Positions 34,602 through 43,657 of a stretch of DNA of 50,775 nucleotides are shown piece after piece. The DNA is from Planococcus donghaensis MPA1U2 (GTDB lineage: Bacteria; Bacillota; Bacilli; Bacillales_A; Planococcaceae): NCBI RefSeq assembly GCF_000189395.1, contig NZ_AEPB01000007.1, positions 1 to 50,775 of the forward strand, given 5' to 3'. The position numbers and the translations under genes are program-made. The notes beneath the pieces are model-generated. The model was not told where the DNA came from, did no database searches, and saw only the letters and a program-made list of their open reading frames with translations. Numbering within the stretch: the first letter of the stretch is position 1; every line of letters starts with the position of its first letter.

Positions 34602-35603
34602 TCATTCGAGCCCTTTTCGAATCTTTGGCGCTAAGAAAAGGTAAACAATCCCACTAATGAGCAAAACGATACTAGAATACATAAAAATTTGCGACCATGT
34701 TCCACTTTGAGATAAAATCAGATCGTTTCCTTTATAGGCCCAGTAAAAAGGATTCCAATAAAAGAATTTTTGCCACTTATCTCCGAGCATTTCAATTGCT
34801 AATACACCTGCAAGTAAAGGAAGAAACAGTATTTTAATACTACCGGCTGCGGTCATTATGTCGCTACTAGTCAGCCCTTGGATAAAGCCTACTGAAATAC
34901 TAAGTAAACTCGTCACCAGTAAAACTAGTAATAATTGCAGCAGATTTACGGTGCCAAATCCTGTAATAACGATTAAAGAAAGAGTACCAATAATAGAAAG
35001 CAGTACTCCGATTACACTTTTCCCTAATACAAAAGTAAGTCTGCCAGCAGGCGTTAAGTTAATCGCACTTAATGTGTTATCTGCCTTTTCTTCAACGATA
35101 TTCAATGCTATGAGCATCCCTCCAAGGATCGAAATCAGAAGAATCATTGTGTTTACTAACGTCTTTTTTAACGGGGGTACGGTTCGTTCAAAATCGAATA
35201 ACTCGCTATTGGTTTCTTCCATCGAAATATCCAGCTCATAAAAACTAGTTAATATTTTTGCATAATCAACAATGCCTTCAGGCTCATTGCCTTGTGTCAT
35301 TAAATAATAGCCACCGTTTTCTGGAACTATGCCGATTGTGGCATCTCTTTCTTCGACGCGTTGCTGTACTTGATCAATAGTTTTAAAAAGCTCTACTTCT
35401 GCAAATTGCTCTAAATAACTGATTTGACTAGGATTATCTCCTTCTAATAATGCCAAGTCTACTGTCGTTTCATTTATCCCAGGTGTAAAAAGATTGATTA
35501 AAACGGCAAGGAAAATTGGAATGAATAAGATGTAAAGAGCAATCGAATCTTTTAAGTTTACTTTCAAGTCTCTTCTGAATATTGCCCAGATTTTACGAAT
35601 CAT
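34602..35603 (-). CDS. ABC-2 type exporter permease, subunit 2
   Basis: 333 residues. One helix near the N-terminus (about 22-45), an extracellular domain of about 110 residues and five more helices at the C-terminal half: the layout of drug/antibiotic exporters of the ABC-2 class (YhaP/NatB-like). The segment ALNIVEEKADNTLSAINLTPAGRLTFVLGKSVIG contains the conserved cytoplasmic EEK motif that precedes the second half. Thirteen nt after the first permease; last gene of the TetR-controlled operon. Confidence 0.85.
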   Translation of the reverse strand: MIRKIWAIFRRDLKVNLKDSIALYILFIPIFLAVLINLFTPGINETTVDLALLEGDNPSQISYLEQFAEVELFKTIDQVQQRVEERDATIGIVPENGGYYLMTQGNEPEGIVDYAKILTSFYELDISMEETNSELFDFERTVPPLKKTLVNTMILLISILGGMLIALNIVEEKADNTLSAINLTPAGRLTFVLGKSVIGVLLSIIGTLSLIVITGFGTVNLLQLLLVLLVTSLLSISVGFIQGLTSSDIMTAAGSIKILFLPLLAGVLAIEMLGDKWQKFFYWNPFYWAYKGNDLILSQSGTWSQIFMYSSIVLLISGIVYLFLAPKIRKGLE

Positions 35604-35615
35604 CGTTACCCCTCC

Positions 35616-36725
35616 TTAGCCTAAAAGAGTTTTCTTGTATCTTCGGTTTGAAATACTGAACAAAATTGCCCCAACCAATAGAAATCCTCCAGAAATTGTT
35701 AGCACGTATAGCCAGTCATTATTTCCGAGCAGTACCGATTTAAACCCTTCTAACATGGGATAGGTAGGGATTAGTTTTAGGTAATCCGGATTCCAACTTG
35801 GGATAAAATAAGCAATATTGGGAAGAATCATTAACAACATAAATCCATAAATCGCTCCAAAAGCTTGTGTCACATTTTTGTAGAAGCTTGCAATTAAAAG
35901 CCCTAGGGATGACGAAAAAAAAGCAGTAGTTACTAGCAATAGCAGCAACAATAAATAGTCAGGCTGTGTTCCCATTACAGGAATTATGACTAAAAAACTG
36001 GACAGTATTGTCGTTACTAGAATGACGCCAACTTTACTCATCAAGTATTGCCAGACAGGAGAAGGTGTAACAGCATAAGCCATAATAACCCCTTCTTTTC
36101 TATCTAAGAAAATGTATGCAGCAATAATAAATAGCCCCATGAGCGCCCCATTGAATACTAAAACTGAAGGCATCATATTTTCTTTATCTGATAACACAAG
36201 GGTATTGTCAGCTAATGGCTTTACGTCTTGATTGTTCATCGCAGCTTCTATGGTTTCATTGGACTCCACATGAAGTATTTTTAATAGGTTCTTAAACTTA
36301 TCGGATTCATATCCTTGTAAGTAATATTCATAGTTTATCGCGTTATCACTATCTAATTTCACTACCGCAGCAATTTTCTTTTCTTTATCTGCCATATAGA
36401 TAACGTCTTCACGACTCGTTAATACGTATATTTTTTGATCCGATGTGGTGTATAGCATAGCGTCTTTTTCTTGCTTATCTACTTCAACTTTGACAGGCGC
36501 TGCTTTCCCATCAGTGTCTTCTTGTAAGATTTCTTGTAAAAACAACTCACTCGTTTGCCTTGGCATATCAAAGTAGATATATTCCGTTCTTTGGTTATTA
36601 AAGTTATCGGGAACCAATAACAGAAATACCGCTAAAATGATTACCGCCATAAACAATTCGACGTAAAAGTAAAACCCTCGTGAGGCTAGCTTTAACTCTT
36701 TTATAAAGCTAGAAAAGAGTTTCAT
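35616..36725 (-). CDS. ABC-2 type exporter permease, subunit 1
   Basis: 369 residues from ATG 36725, one base after the ATPase stop, with AAGGGGG ten bases upstream. One helix at about 17-40, a large external loop of about 150 residues, then five helices ending in SISNRRYKKTLLG. The motif IFLDRKEGVIMAYAVTPSP corresponds to the EKEEGT-type region of ABC-2 permeases. With the second permease it should form the membrane channel of a heterodimeric exporter. Confidence 0.85.
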   Translation of the reverse strand: MKLFSSFIKELKLASRGFYFYVELFMAVIILAVFLLLVPDNFNNQRTEYIYFDMPRQTSELFLQEILQEDTDGKAAPVKVEVDKQEKDAMLYTTSDQKIYVLTSREDVIYMADKEKKIAAVVKLDSDNAINYEYYLQGYESDKFKNLLKILHVESNETIEAAMNNQDVKPLADNTLVLSDKENMMPSVLVFNGALMGLFIIAAYIFLDRKEGVIMAYAVTPSPVWQYLMSKVGVILVTTILSSFLVIIPVMGTQPDYLLLLLLLVTTAFFSSSLGLLIASFYKNVTQAFGAIYGFMLLMILPNIAYFIPSWNPDYLKLIPTYPMLEGFKSVLLGNNDWLYVLTISGGFLLVGAILFSISNRRYKKTLLG

Positions 36726-36726
36726 G

Positions 36727-37581
36727 TTAAACAAGCCCCCTTCCAGTAACCTTTATGAAGATTTCTTCAAGCGTAGCTTCTTTTGTATGCATCGTTTGAA
36801 TGTCATGGTGTTCAATAATCTTTTGTAGCTCTCTTTTATCTTCTGGCAATACAGTAGACAAGGTCGTTTTTATGACTTCTCCTTTTTCCATATATTCCAC
36901 TTCAACAAGTTTATCGCCGTATTGCAGCTTTAAATTTTTTGGTGAATCAATTAATTTAATTTCTCCATCTACGATAAAAGCCACTCGGTCACACAGTTCG
37001 TCTGCAATAAACATGTTATGCGTCGTTAAAAATACCGTCACGCCTTCTTTGTTTTTTTCTTTAATGATGTCTTTAATATCTGCAGCGATAGATGGGTCAA
37101 GCCCTGTAGTCGGTTCATCTAAAAACCACATTTCTGGATTATTGATCATCGATCTCGCAAAAGTTAGCCGATGCTTCATTCCTTTTGAAAACTCACCAGC
37201 CTTTACATGCTCTTTGCCTTCTAAACCAACAAGCTTTAATAGCGCATGCGAGTCTAGCGTTGGCACATCAAACAATTTTCGGTAAAAATCTAAATTTTCT
37301 TTTGCTGTAAGTTTGCTATAAACATTCGACTGTTCAAAACTCATCCCGATTTTGTTGAACCTCTCGTTTGAAACCTTTTTTAAATCATATCCCCCAACCA
37401 CTACTTCACCTTGTTGAAGTGGTAAAAGACCTGTAAGAATATTTAGGGCAGTTGACTTCCCTGCTCCCGATGGACCTAAAAACCCGAACACTTCCCCATT
37501 CGCGACTTCAAAACTAACATCTTTTACTTGATACTTTCCGTCTTTGTTATAGGAGTGGTATAAATTTTTAACAGAAATCAT
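36727..37581 (-). CDS. ABC exporter ATP-binding protein
   Basis: 284 residues with Walker A GPSGAGKST (about 36-44), a Q-loop at MSFEQSN, signature FSKGMKHR, Walker B MWFLDEPTTGLDP and an H-loop in FLTTHNM. The signature begins with FSKGM rather than LSGGQ, as is common in ABC-2 drug exporters. The C-terminal 70 residues are the small regulatory tail of this class. It follows tetR by 27 nt and is one base ahead of the first permease. Substrate unknown; a TetR regulator suggests a toxic or antibiotic-like inducer. Confidence 0.92.
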   Translation of the reverse strand: MISVKNLYHSYNKDGKYQVKDVSFEVANGEVFGFLGPSGAGKSTALNILTGLLPLQQGEVVVGGYDLKKVSNERFNKIGMSFEQSNVYSKLTAKENLDFYRKLFDVPTLDSHALLKLVGLEGKEHVKAGEFSKGMKHRLTFARSMINNPEMWFLDEPTTGLDPSIAADIKDIIKEKNKEGVTVFLTTHNMFIADELCDRVAFIVDGEIKLIDSPKNLKLQYGDKLVEVEYMEKGEVIKTTLSTVLPEDKRELQKIIEHHDIQTMHTKEATLEEIFIKVTGRGLV

Positions 37582-37608
37582 TGGATTCCCTCCTTCTCTT
37601 GACTAGAT

Positions 37609-38223
37609 CTATCGATAAAAGCACTCTTTAAGCATGTCGATGTACTTGAAGATTTCTTTTTCCACTGATTGATCATCAAATTTGGTTACACCTAGTTCGA
37701 GATCTTTTCTGAATTCATCACTGAATTTTTCCATCGTCCACTTGATAATGTTCAACGCTTTTTCTACATCAAGATCCTTTTTGAAAAGAGAATAATCTAT
37801 ATTGTGCGTATAGACTTGGCCATAAAGCTTTAACGGAAAATCTGGATATTTGTGCATAATTTCTTCAACAGTCGAATCTTTAAAAAGCAACAGTGAAAAG
37901 TCCGTTAAGTAGGGATATTTTTGAAAAACTTTAAGTTTAATCATCGATATTTCTTTTAATCGCACAAGTATGTCTTGGTTGTTCCAATCCAATTCATTGT
38001 TAATTTCGTCAGTCATTACTTTAAACGTAAAAAACTCTAAGTACTTATATAACTTTTCCTTGTTTCCGAAGTAATGAAATAACAGTCCTTTAGAAATCCC
38101 AGCATCTTCAACAATCTTATTGGTTGAAGCTTTTTGAAATGTGTTTTTACTAAACTCTTTCATGGCACTATTTAGGATTCGATCTCTTTTTTCAAGCTCT
38201 ACGTTTTTTAATAAGTCTTCCAC
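37609..38223 (-). CDS. TetR-family repressor of the ABC exporter
   Basis: 204 residues from a GTG at 38223 with AAGGGGG upstream. The N-terminal helix-turn-helix reads KIVEDAGISKGLLFHYFGNKEKLYKYL (about 35-60), the typical TetR signature. The C-terminal part is helical, with many aromatic residues that could line a ligand pocket. Two copies of a TTGACYA-type dyad lie at 38253 and 38287, over the promoter, implying negative autoregulation together with the ABC genes. Confidence 0.92.
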   Translation of the reverse strand: MEDLLKNVELEKRDRILNSAMKEFSKNTFQKASTNKIVEDAGISKGLLFHYFGNKEKLYKYLEFFTFKVMTDEINNELDWNNQDILVRLKEISMIKLKVFQKYPYLTDFSLLLFKDSTVEEIMHKYPDFPLKLYGQVYTHNIDYSLFKKDLDVEKALNIIKWTMEKFSDEFRKDLELGVTKFDDQSVEKEIFKYIDMLKECFYR

Positions 38224-38252
38224 TAGAATCCCCCTTTTTACATCAAAACTCT

Positions 38253-38303
38253 TTGACTACTCTGGTCAATTCTATTATCACACCAATTGACTACCTTGGT
38301 CAA
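38253..38303 (-). promoter_or_regulatory. Promoter with two tandem TetR-type operators
   Basis: TTGACTACTCTGGTCAA (38253-38269) and TTGACTACCTTGGTCAA (38287-38303) are 17-bp imperfect palindromes differing at two bases, 34 bp apart. On the minus strand TTGACC (38298-38303) is a -35 box and GATAAT (38274-38279) a -10 box at 18 bp. The distal operator covers the -35 box; the proximal one lies just downstream of the -10. Confidence 0.8.
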
Positions 38304-38332
38304 TAATTAACTGAATATTTCACAAACAAAAA

Positions 38333-38354
38333 AAGAACTCCATTTGAAGTTCTT
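38333..38354 (-). terminator. Terminator of the RmlD-like gene
   Basis: AAGAACT (38333-38339) pairs with AGTTCTT (38348-38354); seven or more T residues follow on the minus strand. Confidence 0.8.
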
Positions 38355-38368
38355 ATTTCATAAGTCTT

Positions 38369-39193
38369 TTATTCGCTTGATCCGATTAAATAGTCGATCA
38401 GCTCTTGATTGGTTATTTGTAAGTTTTCAGGAATTTCGTGTCGAACACTTGTTAAACCAAAATGGCAGATTCCAAAGACATTTGGAATCGACTTATGGAT
38501 TAATTTGATTTTTTTATCCGTAAGTTTTTTTACGAGCTTTTCCGTAAATTGCTGATGAATCATCATATCAACAGTTCCGAGGTGAAAGATTCCTTCTAAC
38601 TTATTTTCTATGATGTATTTTAACTGTTTGGCCAATAAGGTGTCGGATAAATGATTGCATGCCAAATTGTCGTATACCTCAAGTTGACCTTCTTCAATTG
38701 CAGATTCTATCCCCTTAAGTCTTGGGGACTGTTTTCCCCATATTTGCGGAATTCTTATTATCACAGCCCGTTCGTTTAAAATTTGTTTTAACTCGTGTTC
38801 ACAGCTAATTTTAAAATTTCCATATAAAGACTCAGCATTGGGGTGATCTTCTTCTGAATGATGTTTAGTGTAATCTCCGTCAAATACGTTGGCAGTAGAG
38901 ACGTAATAACAAACTCCGTTCGTTTCTCTTAACTCTAATGCCAACTCTTTATGAAATCGTAGTTGTTGGTTAAAGTCCCCTCTCAAACACGAAACCACGG
39001 CATCAGGATTTACTTTGCGAATGATATTTTTCAGTTGCTCTAATTCACTAACGTTTAGGTGAAATTGGTTGTTTTCAGGAAGGTCTATGGGCGAGGTGGA
39101 ATACGTACCGAATATTTCAAAACTTTCTTTGCATTCTTCAACCAACGCTCTTCCCACTAATCCACTGGCTCCTAGTATTAACAATTTCCTCAT
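38369..39193 (-). CDS. RmlD-like NAD(P)-dependent sugar nucleotide reductase
   Basis: 274 residues of the extended SDR type. The dinucleotide loop is GASGLVGRA (8-16); catalytic Tyr and Lys are in YGNFK near residue 125, with YVSTANVFDG as the serine/threonine segment. The shape is closest to dTDP-4-dehydrorhamnose reductase, but no other rhamnose genes are nearby, so it may reduce a different nucleoside sugar or be a general reductase. Fourteen nt downstream of the YczE-like gene, in the same operon, and followed by a terminator. Confidence 0.8.
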   Translation of the reverse strand: MRKLLILGASGLVGRALVEECKESFEIFGTYSTSPIDLPENNQFHLNVSELEQLKNIIRKVNPDAVVSCLRGDFNQQLRFHKELALELRETNGVCYYVSTANVFDGDYTKHHSEEDHPNAESLYGNFKISCEHELKQILNERAVIIRIPQIWGKQSPRLKGIESAIEEGQLEVYDNLACNHLSDTLLAKQLKYIIENKLEGIFHLGTVDMMIHQQFTEKLVKKLTDKKIKLIHKSIPNVFGICHFGLTSVRHEIPENLQITNQELIDYLIGSSE

Positions 39194-39207
39194 TATGCAC
39201 TCTCCTT

Positions 39208-39825
39208 TTAATGAGTTGAAGTGACTGGTGGTACAATGACGCGATCGATTGCTTTGGCAATTGGGGGCATAAAGAAGTTAAGCAGTAGTCCAGCAAAACA
39301 CACAGTTAGTATGGTTCCGATTCCAATTGGTCCACCCAGTAATAACGCAAAAATCAGAAATAAAGTATAAATTAACGTTCTTCCGACAAATAAATTGGTT
39401 TTCGTGATATCTCTCAAAATCAATGTTAAACGATCGATTGGAATGGGTGCGAAATTAGTGTGTAAATAAGTTGCGGTTCCAACTCCTATTAACAATAATC
39501 CTACTGCAAAATATATAGTTTGGCCTTGAACTGATTCAATAGTCAACAAGTTGCTCAACACAAAAAGCCAAAGGTCGATTCCAATTCCCGTGATAATAGC
39601 CGTTACTAAACCCAACACCTCTGGTTTTTGTCTTATCAAAAAAGAGTTGCAGCCAATTAACAGAAGAGCCACGATAACTTCCCAACTTCCTACTGTAAGG
39701 CCAATATTAGTAGCTAACCCTACTAAAACCGCATCAAAAGGAGATGTTCCAAGGTCTGATTGTATGGTGCAAGCTATACCTAAAGTTAATAACAAAATTC
39801 CAATCATGTAGAAGCCATATCTCAT
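39208..39825 (-). CDS. YczE/YitT-like integral membrane protein
   Basis: 205 residues, about five to six helices. The N-terminus MRYGFYMIGILLLTLGIACTIQSDLGTSPFDAV, with SDLGTSPFD after the first helix, is the hallmark of the YczE/YyaS family of Bacillales membrane proteins; function not established. First gene of the minus operon, divergent from the MarR gene, and probably controlled by the palindrome at 39851. Confidence 0.82.
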   Translation of the reverse strand: MRYGFYMIGILLLTLGIACTIQSDLGTSPFDAVLVGLATNIGLTVGSWEVIVALLLIGCNSFLIRQKPEVLGLVTAIITGIGIDLWLFVLSNLLTIESVQGQTIYFAVGLLLIGVGTATYLHTNFAPIPIDRLTLILRDITKTNLFVGRTLIYTLFLIFALLLGGPIGIGTILTVCFAGLLLNFFMPPIAKAIDRVIVPPVTSTH

Positions 39826-39850
39826 GTCAAATCACTCTTTTTTTATTATT

Positions 39851-39872
39851 TTTTGTTGCAAATGCAACAAAA
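39851..39872. promoter_or_regulatory. Perfect 22-bp palindrome, likely MarR operator
   Basis: TTTTGTTGCA, spacer AA, then its exact inverse complement, in the 115-bp divergent gap between the YczE-like gene and marR. Size and symmetry are typical for MarR-family dimers; a TATACT box for the plus direction lies at 39890-39895. Confidence 0.72.
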
Positions 39873-39940
39873 TTAAGTTAAGTTCAATATATACTATAGT
39901 TGACAACATTAGCAATAGAAATTTGACTGGAGAGAAATGT

Positions 39941-40393
39941 ATGAATGACATTTTGCGCGAAATTGGCATGATAGCGAGAGCTTTAGATTCAATAAGCAAT
40001 ATCGAATTCAAAGAACTGGATTTAACTAAAGGTCAATATTTATACGTGGTTCGTATTTGTGAAAACCCAGGAATGATTCAAGAACAATTGTTGGACATGA
40101 TCAAAGTCGACCGATCTACTGCTACACGTGCACTCCAAAAGCTTGAGAAAAATGGCTTTATCGAGAAAAAAGATGACCCAGCGAATAGAAAGAACAAGCA
40201 ACTATACCCAACCGAAAAAGGGAAAGCCGTGTATCCCATTATCAAAAGAGAAAATGTTCACTCTGATCGAGTAGCCCTGCAAGGATTTTCAAAAGAAGAA
40301 GAGCAAGCTGCGCATGATCTTCTTCAGCGAATTCGTAAAAACGTTGAAAAAGATTGGGAGCTTGTGAAAAAAGGAAACAAACGAAATTACTAA
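39941..40393 (+). CDS. MarR-family regulator
   Basis: 150 residues from ATG 39941 with GGAGAG six bases upstream; a longer frame begins inside the divergent gene and is rejected. The winged helix-turn-helix spans IQEQLLDMIKVDRSTATRALQKLEKNGFIEKKDDPANRKNKQLYPTEKGK, the family signature. Divergent from the YczE-like operon and 24 nt ahead of paiA, so it could regulate both sides through the 39851 palindrome. Confidence 0.92.
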   Translation: MNDILREIGMIARALDSISNIEFKELDLTKGQYLYVVRICENPGMIQEQLLDMIKVDRSTATRALQKLEKNGFIEKKDDPANRKNKQLYPTEKGKAVYPIIKRENVHSDRVALQGFSKEEEQAAHDLLQRIRKNVEKDWELVKKGNKRNY

Positions 40394-40933
<540 letters not shown>

Positions 40934-40955
40934 CAGAAAGATAAAACTAAAAAGC

Positions 40956-40993
40956 AAAGGGTGGTTGAAATAGAACGATTTCAACCACCCTTT
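40956..40993. terminator. Bidirectional terminator
   Basis: AAAGGGTGGTTGAAAT pairs perfectly over 16 bp with 40978-40993 around AGAACG, between paiA and a convergent acetyltransferase gene. Confidence 0.92.
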
Positions 40994-41005
40994 TATTAAA
41001 TCTAA

Positions 41006-41467
41006 CTATAACTTAAGTTTCATGCCTTCATGAGAGTTTACAAACCCAAGGCGTTCGTAAAATCTCAAAGCATCTGTTCTTTTTTTATCTGTAGTCAATT
41101 GTACTAAATGGCACCCGCGATCTTTTGCACGTTGAATTGCCCATTGGATAAGTTGTGTGCCAATACCTCTTCCCCGTACTGATGGTGACGTCCGAACGCC
41201 TTCAATTGTAGCTCTCCATCCGCCTCGATAAGTTATATACGGCGTAAACGTAATTTGTTGCATACCAACAATTTCATGTTCTATACAGGCAACCACCAAT
41301 TCATTATTGGGATCTTTTAAAATTGCATGAAAGGCTTGGATATAGCTAGAAGGTAAAGGTTGCTCGTAATGTTCTCTTTGGCTGCCTAACGGATCATTAG
41401 CAAGCATTTCAACAATTTTTTCTAAATCCTCACGTGTCGCCAGTCTAAATCTAATTGCTTCTGTCAT
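41006..41467 (-). CDS. GNAT-family N-acetyltransferase
   Basis: 153 residues from ATG 41467 (AAGAG nine bases upstream); ATG 41476 directly abuts that site. Acetyl-CoA loop RGRGIGTQLI near residue 105, preceded by the beta strand EGVRTSPSVRG and followed by CHLVQLTTDKKRTDALRFYERLGF, the typical C-terminal GNAT pattern. No substrate can be assigned. It is convergent with paiA, a different acetyltransferase, and has no clear operon partner. Confidence 0.88.
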   Translation of the reverse strand: MTEAIRFRLATREDLEKIVEMLANDPLGSQREHYEQPLPSSYIQAFHAILKDPNNELVVACIEHEIVGMQQITFTPYITYRGGWRATIEGVRTSPSVRGRGIGTQLIQWAIQRAKDRGCHLVQLTTDKKRTDALRFYERLGFVNSHEGMKLKL

Positions 41468-41519
41468 TCGAGTCATCTCTTTCTTTTGGCTGACTTGTGT
41501 AAAGCAGAAAAGAAGTAAG

Positions 41520-41786
41520 TTATTGTTTACTCACTTTCCATTTCCCCCACACCATAATCGTTGTAGCTAAAGCAGTTATAATACTTGCAGTGAAAAATCC
41601 AAATGCATAAGTCGGTATGTTTTGTGTTGGTACTTGGTCATTTATTTCATAAAACAAAAAATAGACACCAATACCAATTCCATCAACATCTGTTCCGATA
41701 GACCTTAAATCCATTCCTTTGCTAAACAATAAAATAGTTGCGATTAGAAGAACAACAACACTAATCCAGTAATAAGTAATTTTCAA
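41520..41786 (-). CDS. Small two- to three-helix membrane protein
   Basis: 88 residues from a TTG at 41786, chosen because AAGGAG lies eight bases upstream; the frame remains open and hydrophobic up to 41921, but that extension starts without any RBS. It has one helix near the N-terminus (YYWISVVVLLIATILLF), a polar middle (DLRSIGTDVDGIG) and a further hydrophobic C-terminal helix before GKWKVSKQ. I do not recognise the family. Confidence 0.5.
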   Translation of the reverse strand: MKITYYWISVVVLLIATILLFSKGMDLRSIGTDVDGIGIGVYFLFYEINDQVPTQNIPTYAFGFFTASIITALATTIMVWGKWKVSKQ

Positions 41787-42282
41787 ATCAATCTCTCCTT
41801 TTAGAAAAGTAGAAATTACTCGCGGAATAAATAATGGAACCACATACCAAAATCCAAAAAGAAGCATTAAATTTAGATAAGAAAAAAATACGAGTAAATC
41901 GCATGACCTAATAGAGCCCAACCATAAAATTCATGACTTATTTTAATCGCTTTGTTCTGTCCTTGTTTCTGCTTTATTGTCGGCCGAGCGTTTTCAAAAA
42001 ACAATAGGATCCCTCTTTTCAAAGATTTAAACGATTAATTGGTGTTTGGTTTAAATGTCCGTACTTCGTGTTGTTTTGTATTTCTGAAGAAATTCAGTAA
42101 CACATTCCCTCTATATCCCATTCAGTTTACTTTATCAGAAATAATACTTACCAGTCTTTATTATAAGATAAAATTTAGCTGCTCACTATTGTTCACTGTA
42201 TTTTTTTCCCATCCTCTATGTTAAAATTTTCATAAGGTATTAACCATTTAAAAAATTTTAGTAGAAAGGACGTGAAACCAAC
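41787..42282. other. Intergenic region without recognisable gene
   Basis: About 500 AT-rich bases. The minus-strand frame of the preceding small gene runs on hydrophobically to 41921 but lacks a start signal; plus-strand frames here have no RBS or family features. No hairpin or repeat stands out. Confidence 0.4.
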
Positions 42283-42456
42283 ATGTGGATTTTTATAGTT
42301 CCTATTGCATCACTAATTTCACTTGGCGCACTGATTGAATGGAAGCGGAAAAAAAGAAATGATACTTCCCTCAATGCCATCAATCCTCATACGAGACCTG
42401 GCGAAAGCTCTAATTACCAAATGGGGGATAATCATTATACGAGCGGTGGAGACTAA
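42283..42456 (+). CDS. Short single-helix membrane protein (57 residues)
   Basis: Starts MWIFIVPIASLISLGALIEW, one clear membrane helix, then a basic stop-transfer patch KRKKR and a polar tail ending HYTSGGD. AAAGGA lies about 12 bases upstream, a long spacing. The composition (helix plus positive patch plus hydrophilic tail) and the clean stop argue for a real small gene; the overlapping frame at 42335 does not look like protein. It precedes another small membrane protein gene by 59 nt. Confidence 0.55.
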   Translation: MWIFIVPIASLISLGALIEWKRKKRNDTSLNAINPHTRPGESSNYQMGDNHYTSGGD

Positions 42457-42515
42457 TCTAGCGAGTCATAAGATCTTCGATTTCGAAATAAATAAAGAAC
42501 TCGAGGTGGATCGAT

Positions 42516-42950
42516 ATGAATGAAATCGAAGAAATTTTCTATCAAGAAAGTATATTCATCTATTTATACATGTACATTCTATTCCATGTAACGGTTGAAT
42601 TTTTTGTTAGAAAATACTTAAAAGTACCTACACTGAAAGAAACTCGCTACGCCGGAATTTATCGTGCTTCCTGGATTTTGCGCATACTCATTATTTTGAG
42701 TGCTATAGCTATTATATATCCGATGATTTATGTATACGGTCTTCTCGCCTTGTTTTTTGGTTTCCCAATTGGCTATGATATATTCTTTAGTGTTAAATGG
42801 ATTTTGCTTTTTTCATGGATTATTTTAACTTTTATGAGGATTTACTTTGAATACAAAACCTTAACTGTAGTAAGCGCTCTGATCACACTATTTTTTAATA
42901 TCCCGTTAATCGTATTTTTGACTGCTATTTACTATCTATTACCCATTTAG
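42516..42950 (+). CDS. Four-helix membrane protein, possibly DUF4181-like
   Basis: 144 residues from ATG 42516 with GAGGTGG six bases upstream. About four helices; the first is followed by VEFFVRKYLKVP, reminiscent of the DUF4181 family of Bacillales. The similarity is a recollection of the pattern, not a search result. Function unknown. Ends just ahead of a long perfect hairpin. Confidence 0.6.
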   Translation: MNEIEEIFYQESIFIYLYMYILFHVTVEFFVRKYLKVPTLKETRYAGIYRASWILRILIILSAIAIIYPMIYVYGLLALFFGFPIGYDIFFSVKWILLFSWIILTFMRIYFEYKTLTVVSALITLFFNIPLIVFLTAIYYLLPI

Positions 42951-42987
42951 TTTTTTTACACACTGAAGATCTCAAAAAACCAAAAAC

Positions 42988-43035
42988 AAAAGAAGAGAGA
43001 CGAGCCTATACGTATAGGCTCGTCTCTCTTCTTTT
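42988..43035. terminator. Perfect 48-bp palindromic bidirectional terminator
   Basis: Positions 42988-43011 and 43012-43035 are exact inverse complements (24 bp each, no spacer). The outer arms are AAAAGAAGAGAGACGAG-like and end in TTTT, so it can end transcription of the convergent genes on both sides. Confidence 0.9.
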
Positions 43036-43064
43036 GGATTCAAGTGAATTTTGGTAGCAGTATT

Positions 43065-43295
43065 TCACCCAATTTGAGGTCTCAACGGTTTCATGATGCG
43101 CTTTTGGTAACTCCATATAGCAAAAATAAATAACGTGATCAAGCCGAACGCGAGTGGCAAAGAAAATAATTCCCAAACCTTAAGAGAATAGTATTTTGTT
43201 TGGTGGGCATTTTCGACGGTTTTGAGATACGCGTTTTTGTATTCAAATTGGACCAATTTCTTTTCGCTCGCCTTCATTTCTGTAAGTTCATCCAC
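43065..43295 (-). CDS. Small single-helix membrane protein
   Basis: 76 residues from a GTG at 43295 with GGAGGG eight bases upstream; a longer GTG start at 43313 is inside that site. The first 40 residues are charged (TEMKASEKKLVQFEYKNAYLK), then one helix (WELFSLPLAFGLITLFIFAIW) and a basic tail SYQKRIMKPLRPQ. The family is not recognised. Confidence 0.6.
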   Translation of the reverse strand: MDELTEMKASEKKLVQFEYKNAYLKTVENAHQTKYYSLKVWELFSLPLAFGLITLFIFAIWSYQKRIMKPLRPQIG

Positions 43296-43657
43296 ACTTC
43301 TACCACCCTCCACTTCATATCTAAAAAATAGTGGTTTCGTTACAAGATTTTCAAAGTTTTTTATTTCTTTATTTTAACATTTATACAAACTAGTAAATTA
43401 AGGAATTCACCTTTACTTATTCATAGCTATTTGCTTCAATCGTTTAATAAGATTACGTACAAAAATAGTTACTTAATAAGGTGAAGTGAATGAGCGCGGG
43501 TTACCTATTTATTTATTGTTCCCGTCATTGTTTCAGTTTTGATAATCGATTCGAACCTGTACTATTGATATACTAAATACTCAACCGCAAAGTAAACAGT
43601 AAAACAGATGAATAAAGAAAATAACAAAAGGAAAGCCTTTTGTTGAAGGTGGGCATT
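43296..43657. other. Intergenic region with one possible very short frame
   Basis: About 360 AT-rich bases ahead of the MFS gene. A 28-codon plus-strand frame (43490-43576) has AAGGTG six bases before its ATG, but its product MSAGYLFIYCSRHCF... has no other support. The MFS promoter must lie here; no convincing boxes seen. Confidence 0.35.

Noticed and set aside
42335-42523. 62-codon plus-strand frame
   Set aside because: Overlaps the better 57-codon membrane protein gene and has no start signal.
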